From Actinocrinis sp046724665 (GTDB lineage: Bacteria; Actinomycetota; Actinomycetes; Streptomycetales; Catenulisporaceae): a stretch of DNA of 8,145 nt. A program made the translations under genes and the position numbers. Numbering within the stretch: position 1 is the stretch's first letter; every line of letters begins with the position of its first letter. Where the stretch lies: contig JBKOWZ010000048.1 of the NCBI GenBank assembly GCA_046724665.1, forward strand, positions 1 through 8,145, in the 5' to 3' direction. Under the pieces are notes generated by a model. The model worked only from the letters and a program-made list of their open reading frames with translations. It searched no databases and was not told the DNA's origin. This document shows positions 1-6,973 of the stretch, piece after piece.

Positions 1-1383
1 CAGCAGGGTCCGTATCTCGACCGGCGCGCTCAGGTGCACCGACACGCTGTGCGCGAGCGAGAGCGGTCCGGATCCGCTGGACAACGGGCCGCTGCCGGGC
101 CCCGCGCCGGCCGGGCCGCCGTTGGTGGCCGGGCCGCTCGACAGCTGGCCTCCGCCGCCCAGGGCCAGCGGGCCGGTGGTGGCGGTGAGCGTCGGCGCGA
201 AGTGCGTGACCATGGCCGCGCCGGCGAAGCCGAGCCCGATCCCCAGCGCCCCGCCGAGCAGGCCGACCACGATCGCCTCGCCGGCGACCTGCCGCACCAC
301 CCGGGGCGAGGTCCAGCCCAGGGCCTTGAGCGTGCCGAACTCGCGCACCCGGCGGCCGACCGCCGAGACGGTGAACAGCACCGCGACCGCGAACGCCGCG
401 GCCAGCACCGCGATCGCCAGCCACTTGCCGAGGTTGTCCGCGAGGGACGCGGCCGAGGCCAGCGAGCCGCTGACCGCGCCGGCCAGGCTCGCCGACGAGG
501 TCACCGTGGCGCCGGGCATCGCCTTCTGCACCTCGCTCTGCACCTGCGCGATCTGCGACGCGCTGGCGGCCTTGACGTAGATCGTGGTGACCTTGCCCGC
601 GTCCGAGGCCAGCGTCTGGAGTTTGGCCAGCGGCAGGTAGATGTTCGCGCCGCCGCCGGACCCGGACGGCGTGGTGGCCACGCCGACCACGGTGAACGAG
701 GTGCCGGCGAGGGTGAGCTTCGAGCCGGCCTTCAGCTTGTTCTGCGAGGCGTATCCGGAGTCGAGCACCGCGACGTTCGCCTTGGCGTCGGCCGCCCGCA
801 GGTTGCGGCCCGAGGTGATGCTCACCGTGGACAGCGGGCCCATCGACGGCTTGGTCGTGTCCACGCCGAGCAGCGTCGTCGGCTGGATGCCTACGGTGGC
901 CCCGGCGGTGGGCGGCGCGGCGCCGCCCGCGTCGAAGTGCTGTACGAGCCCGCTGCTGGTCCCGCCCTCCGACTCGGTCAGCTGCCCCGAGATGTGCAGG
1001 TCGAGCGCGGACAGGCTGGCCGAGACCGCCTGCACCCCGGCCAGATGCGAGATCCGGCTGAGCGCCGAGGCGGCGAGCGTGCCCTGGCCCGGCGCCGGCA
1101 CGATGCTGTCGGTGTCGGTCGTCGCGGTCTTTCCGGTCCCGGTGGTCCCGTTCAGCTTGAACTGCCTCGGCCCGGACGAGCCGCTCGCGGCGTTCTGGGT
1201 GACGGTCAGGTCGGTGCCGACGCCGTAGAGCGAGTGCAGCACGGCGGTCTGCGCGCCGCGCACCCCGGCCGACGCCGCCGTCACGGTGATCACCAGCCCG
1301 ATCGCCAGCGCCAGCCCGACCATCACGACGATCGCCTGCCGCGACCGCCGTCTCAGCTCCCGCAGGAGGTAGGTGAAGAACAT
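1..1383 (-). CDS. FtsX/MacB-family ABC transporter permease, C-terminus off the window
   Basis: Membrane subunit of an ABC transporter of the FtsX/MacB (lipoprotein-release or peptide-efflux) type. Seen: a basic N-terminus (MFFTYLLRELRRRSRQ), a first membrane segment at about residues 17-40, and a roughly 280-residue extracytoplasmic domain of MacB_PCD character. A second membrane segment lies at about 318-342, followed by the typical cytoplasmic stretch RRVREFGTLKALGWT and a third segment at about 366-391. Next comes an external loop very rich in Gly, Ser and Pro (about 395-440), and the frame is still open at base 1, so only the fourth membrane segment and a short tail should be missing. 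The start at 1383 is supported by GAGGGAG (1387-1393), spaced only 3 bases. No ATPase partner is visible here; it would be expected beyond the left edge. The transported substrate is unknown. The gene is divergent from the biosynthetic operon and need not be related to it. Family assignment is strong, role is weak. Confidence 0.88.
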   Translation of the reverse strand, partial: MFFTYLLRELRRRSRQAIVVMVGLALAIGLVITVTAASAGVRGAQTAVLHSLYGVGTDLTVTQNAASGSSGPRQFKLNGTTGTGKTATTDTDSIVPAPGQGTLAASALSRISHLAGVQAVSASLSALDLHISGQLTESEGGTSSGLVQHFDAGGAAPPTAGATVGIQPTTLLGVDTTKPSMGPLSTVSITSGRNLRAADAKANVAVLDSGYASQNKLKAGSKLTLAGTSFTVVGVATTPSGSGGGANIYLPLAKLQTLASDAGKVTTIYVKAASASQIAQVQSEVQKAMPGATVTSSASLAGAVSGSLASAASLADNLGKWLAIAVLAAAFAVAVLFTVSAVGRRVREFGTLKALGWTSPRVVRQVAGEAIVVGLLGGALGIGLGFAGAAMVTHFAPTLTATTGPLALGGGGQLSSGPATNGGPAGAGPGSGPLSSGSGPLSLAHSVSVHLSAPVEIRTLL

Positions 1384-1560
1384 CGGCTCCCTCACGTCCG
1401 TCTTCGAAGGGCGCGTCTGCCGGCGCCCGCAACGACGTTCGGGCCGGGCAATGAGGGATCCATGTCGAATCGATGAGAGAACGGTGAGGGCGCGCCCGCC
1501 GGGGCCGGACCGTATGCAGAGCTCTTATGCCTGGTTACGCCGCGTACTGCCGTGCGGCGA
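1384..1560. other. Intergenic region upstream of the ABC permease
   Basis: Non-coding stretch between the permease start and the promoter of the divergent operon. It must hold the minus-strand promoter of the permease, but I see no convincing -35/-10 pair. Small palindromes such as AGAGCTCT (1518-1525) are present, too short to assign. Reading frames crossing it lack supporting ribosome sites or recognisable protein. Confidence 0.5.
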
Positions 1561-1563
1561 GGG

Positions 1564-1593
1564 TTGACACGGCTTAGTGGTCTAGTCCAGTGT
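1564..1593 (+). promoter_or_regulatory. Candidate promoter of the dioxygenase operon
   Basis: A perfect TTGACA -35 box lies at 1564-1569. The best -10 at a sensible distance is CAGTGT (1588-1593, 18-base spacer), which is weak (A at position 2 and T at position 6 only). Transcription would then start near 1600, giving a leader of about 118 bases before the ATG at 1718. Both dre-like repeats overlap the spacer, -10 and start point, so a bound repressor would block RNA polymerase. The -35 match is seen; promoter activity is inferred. Confidence 0.5.
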
Positions 1594-1604
1594 GGTCTAG
1601 TCCA
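1577..1604. promoter_or_regulatory. Tandem DasR/GntR-like (dre) operator sites
   Basis: The 13-mer GTGGTCTAGTCCA occurs twice without mismatch, at 1577-1589 and 1592-1604, with a 15-base period. Each copy contains TGGTCTAGTCCA, one base different from the palindromic core TGGTCTAGACCA known for DasR-responsive elements in Streptomyces. DasR is the GntR-family aminosugar regulator of GlcNAc and chitin genes and of some antibiotic clusters. Direct-repeat operators of this kind are also known over Streptomyces chitinase promoters. A third, degenerate CTAG-centred element (around 1604-1614) follows. The position over the probable promoter suggests repression. A different GntR-family protein could be the real binder. 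Confidence 0.68.
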
Positions 1605-1704
1605 CCTAGGACCTGCGCAAGCGCCGTGTCTTCTCAGAGCGCTGTGCCGTCGAGGAGCGCGCGCCACCGGGGAGCACCGTGCGCGCGGCCAGCCGGCTGA
1701 ATCT

Positions 1705-1710
1705 GGAGAG
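1705..1710 (+). promoter_or_regulatory. Ribosome binding site deciding the dioxygenase start
   Basis: GGAGAG ends 7 bases before the ATG at 1718, a better spacing than the GGGGAG (1669-1674) that stands only 4 bases before an in-frame GTG at 1679. The 13 extra residues from the GTG start resemble nothing in the family, so the ATG is preferred. Confidence 0.6.
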
Positions 1711-1717
1711 CCCTGCC

Positions 1718-2773
1718 ATGCCCGATCCCGATCAGTACCTTCATCGCGCCGTCTGCGGCGTTCCGTACTTCAGCGCCGACGCCGACACCTACTTCGCCCC
1801 GACGCCGCTGCGCGAGCTTCGCAAGGAGCTGCCGCTGCGCGTGTTGTCCGAGGACGAATTCGCCTTCTGGCAGGCCAACGGCTACATCGTGGTCCGAGAG
1901 GCGATCACCTCCGGCGCGGCGGCGCGGCTGCTGGAATTCGCGTGGGAGTTCCAGGGCCTTGATCCGGACGACCCGGAAAGCTGGTACGTGCCGCCCACGT
2001 TCCGCTCGGACCTGGACCGAGAGCTGTTCGTCTACGGATTCGTCGAGGCCTACCACCACCAGTACCTCTGGGACAGCCGGCAGACCCGCCGCGTCTACGA
2101 CGCCTTCGTCGATGTCTGGGACTGCGAAGAGCTCTGGGTGACCCTGGACCGGCTCAACCTGAACCCACCCAACGTGCGCACGCGCGACCGCGCGCTCATC
2201 GCGCCCACCGAATCCGGGTTCGACATCGAGCTGCACTGGGACGTGGACACCACCCTCAGCGTCCTGCCGCAGCGGGTGCAGGGCATCATCGCCCTCAACG
2301 ACACCGAGCCGGACCTCGGCGGCTTCCAGTGCTCGCCCGAGCTGTTCCGCCGGTTCGACCGGTGGCGTGTCACCGCGCCGACCGATCGGGACCCGGTGAG
2401 GCCGGGCGTCGATCGCGCCGAGTTCCCGGTGATCCGGCCCGACCTGCGCGCGGGCGACCTGCTCATCTGGAACGGCCTGCTCGCCCACGGCGTGGCGCCC
2501 AACCGCTCGCGCAAGGGCGTGCGGTCCGTCCAGTACCTCTCCATGATGCCCGCGCTGGAGACACACAGCGTTCTGCGACAGTCCCGCATCGACTCCTGGC
2601 GCACCCTGAGCACGCCGCAGTGGAACAAGACCCTGCTCGGCGACGCGACGAAGCACGAATCGCTCAGGTACGGTCCGGCGCAGTTGACCGACCTCGGTTC
2701 GAAGCTGCTCGGCCTGACCTCGTGGCGCGGCCCGGCGGACGCGGCGTCGCGCGAGGACGGAGACCCGGCATGA
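1718..2773 (+). CDS. PhyH-family Fe(II)/2-oxoglutarate dioxygenase
   Basis: Cytoplasmic non-haem iron oxygenase of the phytanoyl-CoA dioxygenase (PhyH) superfamily, 351 residues, which would couple 2-oxoglutarate decarboxylation to hydroxylation (or another oxidation) of an unknown substrate. Seen: the iron-binding H-x-D as HWD (H173, D175), the distal histidine in LLAHGVAPN (H257), and an arginine 12 residues on (R269), suited to hold the 2-oxoglutarate carboxylate. These features are complete, so the enzyme should be active. The N-terminal third carries the usual 'FWQANGYIVVREAI' opening of the fold, and the C-terminus ends in a Leu/Gly-rich LTDLGSKLLGL stretch common in bacterial members. 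It is the first gene of the operon and its stop overlaps the next start (ATGA, 2770-2773). Given its partners (decarboxylase, acetyltransferase), an amino acid or amine-type substrate is the best guess, but the family also oxidises many other small molecules. Confidence 0.85.
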   Translation: MPDPDQYLHRAVCGVPYFSADADTYFAPTPLRELRKELPLRVLSEDEFAFWQANGYIVVREAITSGAAARLLEFAWEFQGLDPDDPESWYVPPTFRSDLDRELFVYGFVEAYHHQYLWDSRQTRRVYDAFVDVWDCEELWVTLDRLNLNPPNVRTRDRALIAPTESGFDIELHWDVDTTLSVLPQRVQGIIALNDTEPDLGGFQCSPELFRRFDRWRVTAPTDRDPVRPGVDRAEFPVIRPDLRAGDLLIWNGLLAHGVAPNRSRKGVRSVQYLSMMPALETHSVLRQSRIDSWRTLSTPQWNKTLLGDATKHESLRYGPAQLTDLGSKLLGLTSWRGPADAASREDGDPA

Positions 2774-4104
2774 CCGACGCCACCGACATGCGGCGGATCT
2801 GCCTCGTCCTGCCGACGGACCGGCCGTGTCCGGAAACGATTACGGCCATCGCCGCCGAGGCGCAGTACGCCGCCGACCACTTCGACGTCGAAGTCGACCT
2901 GCTGATCCTCGACTCCGCCGACGAGCAGGCCTTCACGGCGCACGCCGCGGCGCTCGACGCGGCGCCGCGCTCACCGTGCGTGATCGCGCACCACGTCGGC
3001 GAGGCCGCGCAGCGGGACTTCCTGCGCCGGGTGATCCGCGCCGCCGGGCCGCAGAAGCCAGACCTCGTACTCGACCTCATGCTTCCGCCGGGCGTCTCGT
3101 ACGGGGCCTGCACCAACCGCGCCTTCCTCTACGCGGCCGCGCTCGGCTGCGACTCGATCCACCGCAGGGACTCCGACAGCCGGTACCAGACGGTACGCGG
3201 CCGGCAGATCTTCCCGATCCACCACGAGCTCGCCTCGATCGGCAGGCCGGCGCTCGAGGCGGCGGACGAGGTGCGCGAGTGGGACGAGCGCGTGCTGAGC
3301 CCGACGCGCGCACACCGGCCGGTCGCGCTGGTCGGCGGCTCCTTCGTGGGCGAACTCTCCGTGGACATCGGCGAGATCTGCGAACTCGATCGCGAGGCGT
3401 ACTACGAGGTGGTCGGCCTGTGGGCGCCCGGCCACTGGACGCGGGAGCGCAAGCGGGAACTCGCCGATGAGTCGTTCCGCGGGGCGGGGGCGGAACCCTT
3501 CGTCCGCGACCACTCGGTCCTCACCGTCGTCGATCCGATGCGGATCGACATGTGCAACATCAGCTTCCATCACGACGTATACGAACGCGTACCGCTGCTG
3601 CCCGCGATCGACACCATCGGCGGCGACTACTTCCTCATGCACCTGATCGAGAGCGCCGGCCTGCCGGGAGTCCTGCACAACCGCAACATCGTGAACTTCT
3701 ACACCGCGCAGCGGCGCACCGACGCCGGGTTCCAGGAGTACCAGCTGCGGTTCGCGAAGTTCTTCCTGTCCATGCTCTACCTCAACTTCATCTACGAGCG
3801 AATGGCGGAAGCGGGCGCGTCGCTGCTCGACGTGTCGGATCGTGTCCGGCCCGACGCGGTGGCCGAACTCGCCAGGCTCAGCGCCGGACTGGACCGCGCC
3901 GAGAACGTCGAGCGGCTGCGCGTCATCGACCGCTGCTACCGCGGGCTCGGCGGAAGGTACGCCGAGTTCGCCGCGCTCCTGGCCGAACGCGGCCCCCGGC
4001 TGCTCGACGAGGCGCAGGCGGACATCGAGGACTTCGCCCTGCTCACCGAGCTGTGGCAGGACCTCGTGCAGGCGAGTAAGACCACAGATATCGGCCGGGC
4101 ATGA
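2770..4104 (+). CDS. GT-A glycosyltransferase-like protein (uncharacterised actinobacterial family)
   Basis: A 444-residue cytoplasmic protein without signal peptide. I recognise it only as a probable GT-A-fold transferase; it may belong to the uncharacterised family DUF6271 (recollection, not checked). Signs of GT-A: an alpha/beta N-terminus starting RRICLVLPTDRP, then GVSYGACTNRAFLYAAALGCD running into HRRDSD (131-136). D134 and D136 sit where the metal- and nucleotide-sugar-binding DxD is expected. Further on, MCNISFHHDVYERV (about 261-274) and GGDYFLMHLIESAG (284-297) resemble the acceptor and catalytic-base segments of GT2 enzymes, followed by H303 in LHNRNIVNFY. The last 120 residues look helical. 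The start ATG overlaps the upstream stop and has GGAG (2759-2762) 7 bases before it; the stop overlaps the next start. It may glycosylate an intermediate of this operon. A nucleotidyltransferase or a divergent non-catalytic member remains possible. Confidence 0.7.
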   Translation: MTDATDMRRICLVLPTDRPCPETITAIAAEAQYAADHFDVEVDLLILDSADEQAFTAHAAALDAAPRSPCVIAHHVGEAAQRDFLRRVIRAAGPQKPDLVLDLMLPPGVSYGACTNRAFLYAAALGCDSIHRRDSDSRYQTVRGRQIFPIHHELASIGRPALEAADEVREWDERVLSPTRAHRPVALVGGSFVGELSVDIGEICELDREAYYEVVGLWAPGHWTRERKRELADESFRGAGAEPFVRDHSVLTVVDPMRIDMCNISFHHDVYERVPLLPAIDTIGGDYFLMHLIESAGLPGVLHNRNIVNFYTAQRRTDAGFQEYQLRFAKFFLSMLYLNFIYERMAEAGASLLDVSDRVRPDAVAELARLSAGLDRAENVERLRVIDRCYRGLGGRYAEFAALLAERGPRLLDEAQADIEDFALLTELWQDLVQASKTTDIGRA

Positions 4105-5774
4105 CGCGGATCACGCCCGAGCTGCGCGCGGCGCTGGCCGCCGCCGACGAGGACCGGATCGTCTTCGACCTGAGCGGGATCGAGGAGCGGTACCGGTCGC
4201 TGGCCCGGGAACTGCCCGGCGTCGCGGTGCGGTTCGCGATGAAGGCCTGCCCCATCGACGAGGTGATCGCCGCGCTGGCCGAGCAGGGCGCGGGCTGCGA
4301 CGCGGCGAGCCCCGACGAGATCGCGCAGGCGCTCGCCGCCGGGGTGCCGGCCGGCCGGATCCACTACGGCAACACCGCGAAGTCGGACCGGAACATCGCC
4401 GAGGCGTTCCGCCTCGGCATCCGGGACTTCGCCACCGACAGTGCGCAGGACGTGCTGGCGATCGCCGAACACGCGGCCGGTGCCCGCGTGTTCTGCCGCC
4501 TGGCCACCACCGGGGACGGCGCGCTGTGGGGCCTGAGCCGCAAGTACGGCTGCTCGGCCGCCGAAGCGGCGCTCGTGCTGGAGACGGCGCGCGACGCCGG
4601 CCTGGTCCCGGCGGGGCTGTCCGTCCACGTCGGGTCGCAGCAGATGAGCACGCAGGCCTGGCACGACGCGTTCGACAGTCTCGCCGGCGCCGTCGAGGCC
4701 CTCGGCCGGCGCGCGATCGTCATCGACCACGTCAACCTCGGCGGCGGCCTGCCCGCGCTCGGGTACGTTGATCGGCGCGGCGAGCCGCTCAATCCGCCGA
4801 TCGACGAGATCTTCGCCGCGATCCGCGACGGCATGGCGCGGCTGCGGTCGGTATCGGGGCGCTCGCTGGACTTCCTGGTCGAGCCGGGCCGCTACCTGGT
4901 CGCGGATCAGGGCGCGATCAGAGCGCACGTCGCCCGCCTCTCCTCGCGCGAGCTGATCGACGGCCGGCGCCGGTACTGGCTGTACCTGAGCTGCGGGAAG
5001 TTCAACGGCCTCTACGAGATGGACAAGCTGCAATACCGGCTGGTGTTCCCCTCGCATCCCGACGCGCAGTACGTGCCCGCGGTCATCGCCGGGCCGACCT
5101 GCGACGGCGACGATGTATACGGGCACGAATACCATCCCGTCCCGGTGCCTCAGGACGCGAAGTCGGGTGATCCCGTGTGGGTCCTGTCCAGCGGCGCCTA
5201 TTCGGTCAGCTATACCACGCGGGGCTTCAACGGCTTCAAGCCGCTGCCGTACACGGTGACGCAGGCGGCGCGGATACGGCACGTCACGGCGCGGGACTGG
5301 GACGGCATCGTCGAACTCGAAGCCAAGGCCTACGCCGGACTCGGGATCTCGGAGGGCCGGGACGCGCTGGCGTCGAAGGCCCGTGTCGCCCCGGAGACCT
5401 GCTTCGTCCTCGAGCTCGGGCGGCAGGTGGCCGGCTACGTGATCGCCCTGCCGTATCCACCGTCGCAGTATCCGCACATCGGCGAATCCGAGTCCGGACA
5501 CGGCGCGCACCGCTTAAGCGGTTCGGGCAACCTGCATCTGCACGACATGGTCGTCGCGGAGACCCTGCGTCGCCGGGGGCTGGGCAGGCGCATGCTTCGC
5601 CACCTGGCACAGATCGCCAGGGAGCTGGCGTACCAGCGGATCTCGCTGATCTCCGTCGGTGGCAGCGACACCTTCTGGGCGGCGAACGGCTTCCGCCGGC
5701 ACCCCGAGGTCCAGGTTCCGGCGGGCTACGGCCCGCACGCGGTGTACATGTCCAGGCCGGTGGAGGTTGACTAG
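4101..5774 (+). CDS. PLP fold-III amino acid decarboxylase fused to a GNAT N-acetyltransferase
   Basis: A 557-residue two-domain enzyme. Residues 1 to about 388 form an alanine-racemase-fold (type III) PLP decarboxylase of the ornithine/diaminopimelate decarboxylase class. Seen: the PLP lysine in FAMKACP (K48), GCDAASPDEI (65-74), HVGSQ (176-180), GGGLP (214-218), EPGRYLV (261-267), the catalytic cysteine pair CDGDD (C334, D335) and the PLP-contacting tyrosine in GAYSVSY (Y367). HVGSQ is more like diaminopimelate decarboxylase than ornithine decarboxylase, so the substrate is open. Residues from about 391 to the end are a GNAT domain with the acetyl-CoA loop R-x-x-G-x-G (490-495, RRRGLG) and the later FWAANGFRR element. 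The simplest role is decarboxylation of an amino acid followed by acylation of the amine. The start overlaps the upstream stop (ATGA) and has almost no Shine-Dalgarno, suggesting translational coupling. It contains a TTA codon (Leu472) in the GNAT half. Both domain assignments are firm; specificity is unknown. Confidence 0.88.
   Translation: MTRITPELRAALAAADEDRIVFDLSGIEERYRSLARELPGVAVRFAMKACPIDEVIAALAEQGAGCDAASPDEIAQALAAGVPAGRIHYGNTAKSDRNIAEAFRLGIRDFATDSAQDVLAIAEHAAGARVFCRLATTGDGALWGLSRKYGCSAAEAALVLETARDAGLVPAGLSVHVGSQQMSTQAWHDAFDSLAGAVEALGRRAIVIDHVNLGGGLPALGYVDRRGEPLNPPIDEIFAAIRDGMARLRSVSGRSLDFLVEPGRYLVADQGAIRAHVARLSSRELIDGRRRYWLYLSCGKFNGLYEMDKLQYRLVFPSHPDAQYVPAVIAGPTCDGDDVYGHEYHPVPVPQDAKSGDPVWVLSSGAYSVSYTTRGFNGFKPLPYTVTQAARIRHVTARDWDGIVELEAKAYAGLGISEGRDALASKARVAPETCFVLELGRQVAGYVIALPYPPSQYPHIGESESGHGAHRLSGSGNLHLHDMVVAETLRRRGLGRRMLRHLAQIARELAYQRISLISVGGSDTFWAANGFRRHPEVQVPAGYGPHAVYMSRPVEVD
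5514..5516 (+). promoter_or_regulatory. In-frame TTA leucine codon (bldA-type control point)
   Basis: Codon 472 of the decarboxylase-GNAT fusion is TTA, in the segment GAHRLSGSGN, a probable surface loop before the acetyl-CoA motif. I saw no other in-frame TTA in the operon. In Streptomyces, TTA is read by the developmentally regulated bldA tRNA and is concentrated in secondary metabolism genes. The codon is seen; the regulatory effect is inferred and depends on this organism having a bldA-like system. Confidence 0.55.
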
Positions 5775-5775
5775 C

Positions 5776-6966
5776 GTGCGGCACGGACACGGCGGCGCGG
5801 GCACGTCCCGGCAGTGGCGCCGATCATGGCTCGCGATCGGCGCGCTGTTCTTCCTGCTCGGCTTCCAGTACGCCACCTGGGCGTCCCGGATGCCCGCGAT
5901 CAAGGCCGGGCTCGGCGTGTCCGACGCGGCGGTCGGCCTGCTGCTGACGGTCACCGGCGCCGGGGCCGCGGCGTCCTTCCCGCTGGTCGCGACGCTCATG
6001 AAGCGGCTGGGATCGCGCACGCTGGCGGCCTGGTCGGCGCTCTGCCTCGCCGTGTTCCCGCTCGCCCTCGCGGCGGCGCCGAACTATCCGGCGGCACTGG
6101 TGTTCGCATGTTGCGACGGCGTCGCAGTGGCCTGCCTTGACGTCGCGATGAACGCGCAGGGCGCGCAGCTTGAGGTGGTGTACCAGCGCACGGTGATGTC
6201 CAGGCTGCACGCGGTGTTCAGCGCCGGAGCGCTGGCCGGGGCACTGGTCGCGTCGGCAGTGAACGCACTGACGGCCTCGCTGCCGACGCACTTCGCCATC
6301 GCGGCCGCCGTCCTGCTCGCACTGCTCGCCTTCGCGCGGACCGGGCTGCTCACAGACGAGCAGCAGGACGCGGAGCCGTCCGCGGAAGATCAGCAGCCGA
6401 ACGGGCGCCGCCGACGCAGCGCCCTGGTACGCACGGCGGCCTGGCTGGGACTGGCGATGGCGTTCGGCACGATCGTCGAGGGCGCGATGAGCGACTGGAG
6501 CGCGCTCTACCTGAAGAACGTCGCGAAGGCGTCCGCCTCGGTCGCGCCGATGGGTATCGCGGTCTTCTCGGTCATGATGGTCGCGGCGCGCCTGTTCGCA
6601 GACGGCTGGCGGTCCCGCTGGGGCGAGCGGCGCCTCGTGGGCGCCGGCGCCGCACTGGCCGGCGCGGGCCTGGCGCTGGCGGTGCTGGCCGGCGGCACGG
6701 GTCCCGCGTTGCTCGGCTTCGCCTGCGTCGGGCTGGGCGTGGCGGCCGTCGCGCCGGCCGTGTACGTCGCGGCGGCGGGTCAGGGCGCTGACGCGCTGGC
6801 CCTGGTCGCCGCGATGGGAACGGTCGGGCTGCTCAGCGGCCCGGGGATGATCGGCTTCCTCGCGAACAGCGCGGGTCTGGCGTGGGGCATGGGTGCGGTG
6901 GCCGCCGCGGCAGCCGTCGTGTCGTTGTGCGCGCTGTGGATCCCGTGGCCTGCCGCACGTGCGTGA
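5776..6966 (+). CDS. MFS transporter, YbjJ/fucose-permease-like, probable product exporter
   Basis: A 396-residue integral membrane protein of the major facilitator superfamily with about twelve hydrophobic segments. Seen: the opening FLLGFQYATWASRMPAIKAGL typical of this subgroup, then the diagnostic DVAMNAQGAQLE stretch with a following SRLHAVFSAGALAG in the N-terminal half. A hydrophilic central loop (about residues 193-216, rich in Asp, Glu, Gln, then four Arg) separates the two six-helix halves. The second half begins with AWLGLAMAFGTIVEGAMSDWSALYL. The GTG start follows the upstream TAG by a single base and has GGAGG (5762-5766) 9 bases before it. As the last gene of the operon it most likely exports the product made by the three enzymes; uptake of a precursor cannot be excluded. 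The length is normal and nothing looks broken. Confidence 0.86.
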   Translation: MRHGHGGAGTSRQWRRSWLAIGALFFLLGFQYATWASRMPAIKAGLGVSDAAVGLLLTVTGAGAAASFPLVATLMKRLGSRTLAAWSALCLAVFPLALAAAPNYPAALVFACCDGVAVACLDVAMNAQGAQLEVVYQRTVMSRLHAVFSAGALAGALVASAVNALTASLPTHFAIAAAVLLALLAFARTGLLTDEQQDAEPSAEDQQPNGRRRRSALVRTAAWLGLAMAFGTIVEGAMSDWSALYLKNVAKASASVAPMGIAVFSVMMVAARLFADGWRSRWGERRLVGAGAALAGAGLALAVLAGGTGPALLGFACVGLGVAAVAPAVYVAAAGQGADALALVAAMGTVGLLSGPGMIGFLANSAGLAWGMGAVAAAAAVVSLCALWIPWPAARA

Positions 6967-6973
6967 CGCCGGC

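Noticed and set aside
34..1476. Long plus-strand reading frames opposite the ABC permease.
   Set aside because: Their translations are Arg/Gly/Ala-rich and featureless, a known artefact of high-GC DNA, while the minus strand encodes a clear FtsX-type permease.
1679..1717. An in-frame GTG at 1679 as the start of the dioxygenase.
   Set aside because: Its GGGGAG is only 4 bases away, the added 13 residues look arbitrary, and the ATG at 1718 has GGAGAG at a normal distance. Not fully excluded.
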